This document shows, piece after piece, positions 11,790 through 23,465 of a stretch of 64,000 nt of DNA. The stretch lies in NCBI RefSeq assembly GCF_022539315.1, contig NC_066316.1, forward strand, positions 99,876,179 through 99,940,178. Direction: 5' to 3'. The notes below the pieces were generated by a model. The model saw only the letters and a list, made by a program, of their open reading frames with translations. It searched no databases and was not told the origin of the DNA. This DNA comes from Serinus canaria. Its lineage: Eukaryota; Chordata; Aves; Passeriformes; Fringillidae. Both the position numbers and the translations under genes were made by a program. Numbering within the stretch: the first letter of the stretch is position 1; each line of letters starts with the position of its first letter.

Positions 11790-12640
11790 CATAGAATCAG
11801 AGAATTATAGAATGGTTTGTGTTGGGAGGGACCGTTAAAGATCATCTAGTCCTATCCCCCTGCCATAATCAGGGACATCTTCAAATAAATCAAGTTTCTC
11901 TGAGTCCTGTCCAACTTAACCTTGAGTGTTTTCAAGGGTGGGGCATCTACCACCTTCCTGGCCAACCAACTCCATCCTCATGACAAAAATTGCTTCCTCA
12001 TATCTAGTCTGAATCTATTCTCTTTTAGTATAAAACCATTGCACCATGTCCAATTAGAACAGGTACTGCCAAAAAGTTTGTCTCCATTTTTCCTAGAGGC
12101 TCCCTTTATGCATAGAAAGGCTACAATAAGGTCTCTCTGGAAGCTTATCGAGTCTGAACAACCCTCAGATTTTCTCCACAGGAGGAAAATCTCCCCTGAT
12201 CATTTTTGTGGCCTCTTCAAGACTCACTCCAACAGGTCCGTGTCCTTCCTGTGGTCAGAACCGCAGGGCTGGGTGCAGCCCTGCAGGTGGGGTCTCACCA
12301 GAGTAGAGCAGGGCAGAGGGGCAGAATCCCCTCGCTCACCTGCTTCCCACAGAGCTTTGGATGCAGCCCAGGACACATTTGTCTTTCTGGGCTACAGGGG
12401 CACATGGCTGGGTCATGTCCAGTCTTTCACCCACAGCACCCCCAAGTCCTTCTTGGCAGAGCTCCTCTGCATCTGTGCATTGCCCACGCCCCAATCCAGG
12501 TGCAGCACCAGCACTTGGCCTTGTTGAACCTCCTGAGATTCCCTTGAGCACAATTTTCAAGCTTGTCCAGGTCTCTCTGGATGGCATCCTGCCCCTCAGG
12601 TGTGTCACCACTCAGCTTGGTGTCATTTTCTTAGGCAATA
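11790..12640 (-). mobile_element. CR1 LINE, 5'-truncated, about 850 bp
   Basis: The plus strand opens with the inverted CR1 tail (ATAGAATCAGAGAATTATAG) and continues through conserved 3' landmarks: AAAGATCATCTAGTCC, the GGGGCATCTACCACC equivalent, CAGGTGGGGTCTCACCAGAG and CAGCTTGGTGTCATTTTC. In the minus sense it covers the C-terminal part of ORF2 (reverse transcriptase region) and the 3' UTR. The plus frame of 201 codons at 11922-12527 and its neighbours are antisense shadows. The RT catalytic box near 12621 is destroyed by substitutions and frame breaks. Dead copy; the left end is the true 3' end and the right end is approximate. Confidence 0.92.
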
Positions 12641-14767
12641 CTGTTGTAATCAGAGTTCTTGTCTCCATAACTGAACCTATTTTTGAAGTACCTTTTCTGA
12701 CCTGGAAGTTGCGTTTGGAAAGACTTTCTTGGGTAATTGTCATTCGGCTGATGTCACTGTTTAAAAGTGATGTCATATATAAAATACATACAATAAATGA
12801 ATTTACTCATGAACTGATGTATACTGCTTAAGTTGTAAATACTTGTTACAGACATAAATTTTTTTGTAGATTTCCGTTATACAGAAATAAAATAAAATAT
12901 TACAGTTTAAGTACTTATTAAATAACTAAACCTGCTAATTGTCAGCAGTGATAAACTCAACATTTCTGAAGGAACAATGTCAGCCAGGACTTCCTTCTGG
13001 TGTTTTCATGGTGAGAAGTATAACCTCTGCCATCCCCAAAATTATTTCAAATAAATACATTTTTAATTTTAAATTTTCCTATTATGTAAATGGAGCTCCT
13101 TTGAAGAAAGATCTTGAATATGAACATGAAAATATTAACTTATTTTACCACTTTTTAAATTTGGAATGCAGGAGACTAACTCTGTAAGTCCTACATAGAT
13201 GACTGAGAAATGCATAAAAACTTTCTTGGCGATTAGTAAAATTTAGCTAAATTGCTGTCTGGAGGTGTGTTATCATCTTTGTAATTAGAATATTAGACAT
13301 AAGCCCTGCCATTGTCTTAATGTAAAGAATAACATCTATTCTAGTCTGCAGATTCCTGTTGGACCCTGCATCTGCAGTAAATGGACTATTGCTCCTAAAC
13401 ACACTAAACTATTTCCTCAATTTGTGTTATCACGTCATATCTGGCAGAATAGAATGTGATTATCCTCTCCTGGAAACGCTTTAGATCTTATCAAAGAGTG
13501 TGTCTAATCCACTGGCCTTGGAAGTAAATATTACAAGATATAAGTGCTGAATGCAGTCTAATCCAAAGAACTAAAACGACTGGAAGACTGAAAGACAAAT
13601 GGTTAAATATAGTTAGGTTTTATTGCAGATAAAGAGGTGTTCCAGCACCTCTTCAGAACTTGTCCATCCTGTCCTGCCACAGACAATAGCCAGAGTTTAA
13701 TTAGTTTGTTCAGTCCTTTACCTTCTCTTTCATAATGGCTGAAACAGCTTTGATTTATCTCAGGAAATTGAAGTCCTATACAAAAGTTCATTCACTTAAA
13801 TACTGCATAAGGAAATGGCTTACCTCATTGATTTGAGTGTCCCTGCACTGTCTGTGAGTCTACTTGTGCTTAAAGAAAGAAGGATTAATGTATTGTATTT
13901 AGGAGGAATGGCATCTATTTTAGTTACAATATTCCCTAAAGTGATGACAATTCCAGGACACTTTCAGAATTTCATTTCATTATTACTATCAGTAATCATA
14001 GATATCTTTTTTTAAGGCAGCATGGAAAAACTAAAGATAGAAACTTCACCGTAGTTTTGCTAAACAAAAGGCAGAATGATCCTTCCTTAAAGCACTTTTT
14101 TTTTCTTTTTTTCCCCTCTAACAAACTATTTTACAGCTGAGCTTGAAACACTGTGCAGAGTCACAGTATGGTGAGAGCACAACAGATCAAAGACAAAAAA
14201 AGCTTTGAGATAAAGTTAATTTTACTGAACTCTTGTGTGAAACCTCTTAGTCACACTGGGCAATGTTGGTAACTAATTTCAGTGCTTGTATAATCATTCT
14301 GGAGCTTCCACTATATCACATTGATATTTCTACTAATGAATCATCACAAAATCAGGAAAAAACCCAGAAAGGCATAGCAGCTCTCAGAAGCAAGAAGAGA
14401 AAAAAGGAACTTGTTTTTTCACCCAGACAGTTACTACCACTTACTGGTTTTATTTCTCCTATTCAGCTGATTCATCCTTTCCTTTGAAGAAATTTATTTC
14501 TTTTCCCTTTCTTAGAATGTTTCCATCTCTTCTTTTTCACGTGACTTCTCAGTCACATCTATCTCTTCTAATATCTGAATGTGTTTGGGCTGTGAGTCAT
14601 ACAAGAAAAGTAACATTCTGCAGTCTTATCTTTCTGTAGCAAAACTTAGTGTAGCTGAAGACTTTCAGTTGCTGAGAGAGAAAGGCAGTATAAGGCAAAG
14701 AGCGGAACATTCAGCATAAGACAGCATACTTCTCTTAAGAAAGGTGCTTTTGAATTGCATTCTAAAC

Positions 14768-14783
14768 AAAAAAAAAAAAAAAA
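14768..14783. repeat. Poly-A run (16 A)
   Basis: Sixteen A followed by GAAG. No 5' flanking body of a processed transcript was recognised, so it is listed only as a homopolymer. Confidence 0.9.
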
Positions 14784-15303
14784 GAAGAAATATTTGAGAA
14801 ATAATCTGATAAATTAATCAGGATGATGAACTATTTTTGTGTATGTTTTTAAAATATTTTAAATTATTTTGGTAACCTCTTTATTAACTTAAAAAAAATA
14901 CAAACTTGTCCAATTAAGACTGTTCTTTGAGATTCTGCTCTATATCTTTCTCAAATGACTGTGACTGATAGGATTTGATGCTAGCCAGTCCTGAGGACAG
15001 AAGAAATCAATTATCCATATCATCCCTTAGTCACACTAATTTTCCTAATTGTTAATTTTAACCTTGCTATTGCTTTTGCCCCTTCATATTTCATAGAGAG
15101 AGTTTAAAGGCAGAGATCTTTGGGGAAAAGAAAAATCCAAGTACTGCCCAAGAAGGACAGGATCTGCTAACGTCTTTTTGGCTAATAAAGAGAAAACTGG
15201 CAATTAAGGGAAATTATTAGTGGGAGGATCATCAGCTAGGACTAAGAATAAAGAGGGTTAAAAAGGACAGTATGCAAAGACTGGCAGAATCAGAGAGGGA
15301 CTG

Positions 15304-15323
15304 ATATATATTTAAATATATAT
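15304..15323. repeat. 20-bp perfect AT palindrome
   Basis: ATATATATTTAAATATATAT is its own reverse complement. In AT-rich low-complexity DNA this is not remarkable and could extrude a small cruciform. Confidence 0.9.
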
Positions 15324-18300
15324 ATCTTATAACTGTACTTGAAGTGATGTTCAGGTTGGGTAGAGACAGACTATGAATATGGAACTAAAGGAAACCTTTC
15401 AGTGCAGTGATTATTCCATTGATAGATCTCAGTATTGGTAGATGAAACTTATAACTTCTTATCTAACACTGGTGCTCATGGATATTATGTTAGGTGACAA
15501 AATTAGATTCCACTATTTTATTATTTAAATGTCAAAAAAGGTTGGAATCACATGTACTATTCCAAAACCACAGCCTATCTCATTCTTTGCTTCCCATCAA
15601 TGCCTCAGTCATATGACTCAGACAGAAATAAACTGATTAACATATTCTATCTTCCTTCATTAGACTTAAGAAGTGCTGTGCATCTCCACTTAAAATTAAC
15701 CAACCCATGAACAATCACTTTTAGTAGAGAGATAAAAAATTAGTTATAAGATTTATGGAATCTGAGGAGCAAGGTTCAAAGTGTTGACTTATCCTGGTCC
15801 CTCAAGTACTATATAAAGAAATGTAAGATCTTAGGTTTCAATGATCAAACATCTAGCTAGTGGCTTTGATGATAACTCAATGAATTATGTATTATTTAGT
15901 TTTAAAGAAATCATTGAGAGGAAGACAGAAATTTAAGGAATGTGGTGTTTAAAATCTCAGGAAATGATTGTAAAGAACTTATATGCAAATTAGACTTCTA
16001 AGAAAACTGCACTAGGGTAATTATTCTTTAAAAATGTGTGGTTTTTCTTTAAATAGCAGCTTCTTCATCTGTGTTCTGTCCTTCATTTCTATGAATATAT
16101 ACAAAAAGCTTTGTCTAATGATGCTAAGAATTTAATCAGTTTTCTGTGATGGGGTTTCTGAAGGTGTGGATTTGCATCTGAGCAAGGAAAGCAGTGCTCT
16201 GCTCATCCACTGATATCTCCTTTGTTTAAGTTAGCTCTATATAAATTCAAACTTTATAACATGCTTAGAGAAGGACTAGGTAGTTTTGACTCATTAGCAA
16301 GATAAAGATATTATGTCCTAAAAGCTCTAAAGGTTGTAGAATTCCAAGGAATCTTAAATAAATTTGTTACTGTGATGCATCTAATTATCAAAGTAGAGAG
16401 GGAATGTTATTCTCTGCTGTAGTACAAGCATATTAAGTGTAAAGATGCTTTCTGGATTATGTAGAAGAACAGCCTAGATAGGCAATGGGGTGATGGAAGA
16501 TTAAAGAGAGGGAAGTGAGGAATAATAAGTGCAGTTGTTAAAAGGGAAAATGCATGGAAGAACACAACAGCTGAACAGTCACTCATGGTCATAGACTCTA
16601 CAAAGTTAGAAAGGAGTAAGTCAGGATTGCAAAAGAATGGAATAGAAAATTTGATATTTACATAAACTAATAAGGGGAGAAATAAAAAACATGGAGTATC
16701 ACAAAACAGGTGATTCCTTTTTATAGATGCAGAGAGTCAGCTATTTAAAAGGATTTGAACTCTTGTTTCCCTCTAGAGGTATATGAACCCATTTGTTTTC
16801 ACAGGAATCCTTAAAAGAGTTTTTAGATGAGGGACACAATGTCTTCAATTTAGCAGTCACAAAGTTTTCCAAGTACTGTTAAAGGTCTTGAAAAGTTATT
16901 AGAAAACTGTTGTCCTCTTTGTTTAATCCCTAAAGGATCATCTTAGAAGTGTTCTCTAGGCTATGCATAGGCAATGATTAGGAGTATTCAAGTTTGTCTT
17001 AAAAGGAAAATTTTGGAGTAATGGTTTAATTCCTGGTATTGCAATACAGAACTCAGCACAGGAAAATTCAGCCAGGCTTTTCCTGGGGAGGTGCCAAGGA
17101 GGAAAAAATACTATAATTCTGCATGTAAGGGTCTATCATCCCACAGTACCCTGATAAATTGAATTACTATTTGTCATCAGAATAAACCTTACTGCATTCT
17201 TTTCCCCGCCATAAATAAATTGGAGACTTTTATTAGAGCAATGTCAGGCTCATACAGTAATTTTATCTAATCTGCTTATCTAAGCTTCTTTCAATGGAGA
17301 AAGTATAGGGAAGGCCAGATGAAACCAAGAGTATCCCATGGCATAGCTATTGCCAGAGGACCTGGAAATGGTATTCCAAGTCTGTGCTTTACACAGAGGA
17401 GGAAAAGAGCCATTGTAGGAGTTTGTGGTAACTGTTTCAGAGAAAAAAGCGTACAGAGGACCTGATTTTAAAACTTAGTGAGACACTCAGTCAAGAAATT
17501 TTTGACATGTTAAAAAATTCTCACTGCGTTTTTTACTATTGGTATTCTTGAGACCAGATATTTACTGTAGAAAAATAGAAAAAGCTTGCATTTCTGGGTT
17601 ATAGTAATATAATATTATGTATCCTTGAGTAAATTGTGCAAAGTTTGTTTTTCATGTTCTCTAATCTGAATCACTATCCCAAGCCTTACTCCTAAAGAAC
17701 AAATTCTCTTTCTGTTACCTCCAAATGGCCTTTGCAGTACTAATCCACATCCTTAATTAGCTGTTTTCCATTATTCCTTTTTATTATTTCTTTCTTGACT
17801 ACATGGCCCAGTGGACCATTATCTTAAAATATTAAACTATTTTTGTAAAGTAATTTTTCTGTATTCTGTACAACAATGCTCCAAATATACTTATTTATAA
17901 TCCCATTATGTCTTGATGTGCTGACTGTGCCAGTCTGTGTGTCCATGTATATATCATGTGTACATGTTAACTCCATAAGTATGGCATTCACAAGACAATA
18001 TTCCTTACAGAGATTCTTTGACTGCTTCCCAAATGCCAAAGAAAAAAACCTCTCAACACCTTACAGTTGTGTTAATTGTTAATAATTTTTAATTGTGGGA
18101 GAAGTAAAGAAGAGAATTATTCAGGTTAATTTTTAAATTCTATGGTAAAATTGATAAGTGACTGATTAATGCACCTACCTCCTTCCAAGAACACCTTTTC
18201 TTTTCTTTTTTTATTTTATTCATATGTTGCAGTTTAGAGCTATTATGCATTATTTTTCCTTAGAAGCTTAGGTGACAGCTACACATTTTAGTAAGAAGAA

Positions 18301-19584
18301 CAAGTAAGCAAACAAACAAACAAAGAGATGAGGGAGGTATTTTGTGAGGAATGGAACTAATGGAATTTATTTCCCTTTTTGTCATTTCATTACCTCAATC
18401 TCTCAAGTTTCCATCCCTACAATTGTATAGTTTGATTTGTATTTTCCGTGGGACAAGTATTTCTTGGGCTGTAGCTAAGTTAAGTGGAAACCACCTGCCC
18501 CCATTCTGGACAGACAGCACCAGAACCATTATCACCTTTTATCAGAGAGAGCACACTTGAGATCACAGAGCTGCTGATTTTCATGAAGCAGGTATCCATT
18601 CACTGTCTCTTTTTTGGCATTTAACACATCACTGAATTTCATTGATATTGACCATAATGTTACAAATTTTCTATAGAAAGAAGAGAAACAAGGGGTGAGG
18701 AGCAAGTGTAGCTGTAAAGCCTACTGTCAATAAGAAGCCAAACTAGAAAGCAAAATATTTATTCATACATAAAGTAGATGAAATTTCTTCCTTAAAATTA
18801 GACCTGTAACATACTTTCAACATGCTCCCTCCTAGACACGTGCTCAGGGACTCACAATCAATTTCCACATGGGAATGATCTTTTTAACTATTGTTATTGC
18901 TGTAATTGCAGGAGTATCTGAAGACTCGTGAACACACTTACAGAAGAACATCAATTCTGGATAAATCACAGTTAAACAGTAGTGGATTCAGAGTAATGAA
19001 TATCTGCATCTCACCTGCTACTTGGTGCTGGCTGGAATACCTCTGATTTTAGCTCCTGTTTGGCTACACATATTCTCCCCTTGTCTTCTTTCCCCTACTT
19101 TCCCAATTGTATAGGCCAACTCTTTTCAGCCAAAAAAAGTTATAACAGAAAAGGTGCAGTGCATCCTCCAGAGCTTGCATAATGCAGACATGGAGAACTA
19201 ATATGTTTTCATATGTCCTCTCAGGGGAAAGCAGTGTGAACAAGCAGTTTATGAACAGATAATTTTTTTGTAATTTTCAACATCTAGATGCATCTGGATC
19301 AGGAATATGTTTTTTATTCCAGGGACAAAATGATCATTTGCTAAGCCAGCATGGTATGTCACTTTGAATAAATGCATCTGCCATGTGGTATTTGAATCAT
19401 CCATAAAGATTAATTAAATTAATTTGATTTTCCACCAGAAGAAATTGAGGAACTGAGGAGTCTAATCTCTGTTTTTGATGCTTTGTTGATGCTACAAAAA
19501 CAGCTTTAATTTTAGCTTGCTTTTTTTTTCCCCATTTTTTTCCCTTCCCTTTTGGAGAAAAAAAGACTACTTTTCCATTAAATG

Positions 19585-19586
19585 TA

Positions 19587-19618
<32 letters not shown>

Positions 19619-19702
19619 AAAACCCCAAAAACACAACTAACCAAAATCAACAAAACCCCAAAAAAACAAACCCAACCCAAAAACTCCTAAAAAAACAACC
19701 CC
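19585..19702. repeat. A/C-rich low-complexity tract with (AAAAC)n
   Basis: Begins with several AAAAC units and degrades into mixed A/C sequence. G and T are almost absent for about 100 bases. Similar tracts occur at 49843-49985 and 56797-56926. Confidence 0.9.
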
Positions 19703-20308
19703 GCAATTCTTCCATTGCTGATTCTGTTACAGATCTTCTGTGACCTAAGTTCAACTGATTGGAGGATCAGCTGCTTGAAGCTGTACACAGGGAAGAGAAA
19801 AATAGGTCAATGCTTTTTGGAGAAAGTATACCTCAATCACAGTTCACACAAGTAGTGTGGATTTTCTCACATGTAGTCAGGATTCAAATGTTACCATAAA
19901 AAAAGAAAAATAGTCCTGTTTGACTTATTGACTGAAAATAAGTTCAAAGCAGTAGTATCAATTTGCACTTGCAAGTTGACTACCTAAGACTTCTCATGCA
20001 TTGGAATAAATATATGCATTTAAGTAAGAATATTTTCTGTGCTAGTGAAAATTATACAGTGCCTTCTCTAGGAAGCTTAAATAAATCTTCTTGTCAGGAT
20101 CACAATCTCTTTGTCTTACGATAAAATGGATGATTTGAGCCCCAGGAGTTTCTAGAAGCAGTGATAACATGCTGAAAGGAAAGGTGACAGCTCAGTTCCA
20201 TACAGTTTCCTTTACTAAGAGCTGTGCTACTGCTGTAAATAATACTCCAAGCAGCAGTGTCAGACTTGTGTTGAGACACAATGTTTTGCTTCTGAGGTAA
20301 GGGTTTAT

Positions 20309-20806
20309 TGTAGGTTAACCCAAATGGACAGCTCAATCCCCCACAGCTGCTTGCTTACTTTCCTCTGGTGGGATGTGGGAGAAAATTGGAAGTGATAAAT
20401 GGGCAAAACTTGTGGGTGGAAATAAAGACAATTAGGTAAAGCAAAATCTGTGCAGAAGCAAAGCAAAGCAAAACAAGGAATTCATTCACCTCTTCCCATG
20501 GGCAGGCAGGTGTTCATCTATGCCAAGTTGGGAGTGACTTCATCACACAGACTGATGACTTGGAAAGACAAACACCATCTCTCAAATGCTCCTAACTTTC
20601 TTCTTCTTCCTCCAGCTCCACATACTGAGCATGACACCATGTGGTATGGGATAGTCATTGGGTCAGCTGGGGACAGCTGTCCTGGTTGGGTCCCCTCCAG
20701 CTCCCTGTGCACTCCCAGCCTGCTCACTGCAGGGGTGGGTGAGGGACAGAAAAGCCTTAACCCTGTGTAAGCACTGATCAGTAATCAGTCAAGAAACCCT
20801 GTGGAA
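20309..20806 (-). mobile_element. ERV LTR remnant (family A), second copy
   Basis: Same family as 4449-4507 plus 5747-6165. The plus strand starts TGTAGGTTAACCCAAATG, the inverted 3' terminus, then shows the shared blocks GGTAAAGCAAAATCTGTG, AGCAAAGCAAAACAAGGAAT, CATACTGAGCATGACACCAT, GGGTCCCCTCCAGCTCC and CTGTGTAAGCACTGATCAG. On the minus strand the order is U3-like then 3' end, so the sense strand is minus. The sense 5' end is lost where it meets the next LTR piece at about 20807. The plus frame at 20450-20770 is a shadow. Confidence 0.85.
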
Positions 20807-21280
20807 TTGTAGTGGTTTGACCACTTGGTGCTCACCAAGTCCCTCTATCACTTTTTGTCCCAGCAGGACAGGGGAGAGAGAATAAGATGGAAAGCAACCC
20901 ATAGACTGAGATAAGACAGTTTACTAAAGTAAAAAAAGAAGAGTTTACATCAGCAAAGGGAAAAATGAATTTCTACTTCTCATCAGGGATGAGAGGGATG
21001 CAGGAGATGTGATGTTCAGACATTTCCTGGGATGCAGGGCTTCAGCACATGGAGCAGTTGCTCCAGAGGGCAAACATTAGCAAATGTTTAACTTTTAATC
21101 TAGTGTAGACTTCAAGAATGATGTTATAGTAGCTCCAAGCAATGTATATGGTAGAAGAAAACCTCATACTGGCATAAAAGGGAGTGACCCTACTGAAGTG
21201 AAATTGATACAAACTGATCCAGTGCCCTGGTCCCATGAAGTTAAAGAGGAGAAGCTATGACTGAAAAACTAACACTGTAT
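20807..21280 (-). mobile_element. Adjacent ERV LTR fragment of a related family
   Basis: Begins with the terminus-like TAGTGGTTTGACCAC, followed by the CTCTATCAC, CAGGACAGGGGAGAGAGAAT and ACTGAGATAAGACAGTTTA blocks shared with bird LTRs, then GGGATGCAGGGCTTCAGCAC and GTTGCTCCAGAGGGCAAAC. After about 21095 similarity is faint, with a possible match again near 21236-21272. Orientation is inferred as minus. It sits head-to-tail against the previous LTR with no internal sequence between them. Confidence 0.65.
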
Positions 21281-21721
21281 TCAGTGGACCAGAAAGAAAA
21301 TTTCACAGGATGCAGGGTACTGGGAATTATTTTTATTACTGCCTGATGACACAAAGAGGAAAAATAAGGGACGATAGCCTAATCTTAATAGTTTTGCAGT
21401 CTGACAATATGTTGTAAAGCAGAATTACTTTCCCATATTTTTCATTTCAAATGTTATAATTTGGATGAACTAATAAGAAGCTACATATTTTGAGCAATGC
21501 ATGTGGGAAGATCTGTCAGAATGTTCTGTTCTATAGCAGCAAACAGGAGAAAAAAAATGTAATCAGTATTACAATACTTTATTCTTTCAGGAATGGCCTT
21601 CTGCCTTAATGTTGTGGCAAGGACAGCAGAAATTATTTGCACAGCATTTATTTTTTGTGTTTTCAAAGTGCTTCTACATGGTTACTCTTACATGATAAAC
21701 TGTGCCCATATAAACTTTTTC
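21281..21721. other. Unique sequence, no gene seen
   Basis: No recognisable gene or repeat. Overlapping opposite-strand frames at 21481-21666 and 21593-21856 look fortuitous; the second runs into CR1 sequence. Confidence 0.5.
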
Positions 21722-23465
21722 GTAGAATCACAGAATCACAGAATGGCTTTGGTTGTAATAGACCTTAAAGATCATCTAATTTCAACCCCACTGCCATTGG
21801 CAGGGATACCTGTCAGTAGACCAGATTGCTCAGAGCCCCATCCAACACGGCCCTAAATACTTCCAGGGAATCCACAACTTCTCTGGCCAACCTGTTCCAG
21901 TGCCTCACCACCCTCACAGTAAAGATTTTCTTCCAAGTATTTAATTTAACCCTGTAAATAATTTCTCTCCATGTTTCTTGTAGGGCCCCTTCAGGTACAA
22001 GAATGTGGCAGTTAGGTCATCCTGAAATTTTCTCTTTTCCAGGCTGAACAATCCCAACTCTCTCAGCCTTTCCTCTTAGCAGAGGTGCTCCATCCTTCAA
22101 ATCATCTTGGTGGCCTCCTCTGGGGTCACTCCTACAGGCTGAAAGCCTTCTGCTCATGGAGACTCCAGGGCAGGATTCAGCACTGCAGATGGGGTCTCAC
22201 CAGGGTAGAACACAGCAAAGGGGCAGAATCCCCTCCCTCCCCTGCTGCCCACACTGCTTTGGTTGCAGCCCAGGGCACATTTGTCTTTCTGGGCTTCAAG
22301 GGCACATGGCTGGATTGTGTCCAGCCTCTCACCCAGAGCACCCTCAAATCTTTCTTAACAGGGTTACTCTGGATCTGTTCATCCCTGAGCTGGAGTGATA
22401 CCAGGGGTTGCCCAGATCCAGGTGCAGCCCCAGACTTGGTCTTGCTAAACCCACACTTCCTCCCTTCTTCAGCTTTTCCAGGTGCCTCTGGATGGCATCC
22501 CATCCCTCAGATGCATCAACCCCACCACAGCTTGGTGCCATCTGCAGGTTTGCTGAGCATGCTCTTGATCCCTTTTTCTATGTAATTAATGAAGATACTA
22601 AATAACAGCAGTCTGAATACGGGTCCTGAAGGACAGCACTTGTCACTGATGTTCCTTTGGGACTCTGAGCTATTGACTACTGCCCTCGGGATCTGACCAT
22701 CCAACCACTTTCTCCATGATACAATAGCACACCTATAAATACATCTCTCTCCGATTTAGAGAGAAGAATGTTGCAAGGGACTGTATCAAAGGCTTTATAG
22801 AAGCCCAGATAAATAACCTCTGCAGCCCTTCCCTTGTCCATTCATGTACTCATGCCATCATAGAAGGCTGCTGAGTTGGTCAGGCCCTCCGTGAAGCTGT
22901 GCTGGCTGTCCCAAATAATTTCCCTGTCCTCCCTGTGCCTTAGCACAGCTTCTCAGACGATCTGTTCCATGATCTTCCTATGCACAGAGATGAGGCTGGC
23001 AGGATCCTCCTTTCTACCCTTTGTAAAGAAGGATTAAATGTTTTTCTTTTTCCTGTCATGGTCATGACTATTCAAAAACTATGGAAAATGGCTCGGAATT
23101 GACATCAGCCAGTTTTCCTGAGGACCCTGGGATGCATAGACTTAATGTACATTCAGGTTCCTCAGGTGCTATGACCTTTGCTCCCCCAACCTCCATCCTG
23201 CTCTCCACATGCTGAAGATGTATGGGAAGAGAGGTGGTCATTGAAGACTAAGTCAAAATTTTTGGTGAGTACCTCAGCCTTCTCCTCTGCTGTTACCCAT
23301 TTTCCAGCACTGCTTATTGGGAAGGGGGACTATCCCTTCTTTGACCTTTCTTCATTGGCTAACATACCTGTAGAAACCTTTCTTTTGATTCTTTATTCTG
23401 TGTCCTTTGCCAGATTCAGTTCCAGTTCAACTTTCTCCTCAGCTAGAACTTCTGAAACAACAGTA
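21722..23465 (-). mobile_element. CR1 LINE, 5'-truncated, about 1.74 kb, with decayed reverse transcriptase
   Basis: The plus strand opens with two inverted tail units (TAGAATCACAGAATCACAG) and runs through CR1 landmarks (CCTTAAAGATCATCTAAT, TTCCAGTGCCTCACCACCCT, GATGGGGTCTCACCAGGGTA, GGCATCCCATCCC) into ORF2. In the minus reading the RT catalytic box falls at 22537-22548 and reads P-A-D-G where functional CR1 has F-A-D-D, so one catalytic Asp is lost. Upstream ORF2 sequence continues to about 23465, beyond what most copies here keep. Many frame breaks: a dead copy. The plus frames at 22085-22585 and 23178-23483 are antisense shadows. Confidence 0.93.

Larger units (their letters stand above)
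12641..20308. other. AT-rich unique sequence, no gene seen
   Basis: About 7.7 kb without a recognisable gene, RNA or interspersed repeat. Scattered frames of 60-90 codons have AT-rich composition. Contains a 16-A run (14768-14783), a TA-type palindrome (15304-15323) and an A/C-rich tract (19585-19702). Confidence 0.5.

Noticed and set aside
11922..12527. 201-codon plus-strand open frame, the longest in the window
   Set aside because: It is antisense to CR1 ORF2/3' UTR sequence; the same antisense pattern recurs at 22085-22585 and 39090-39440.
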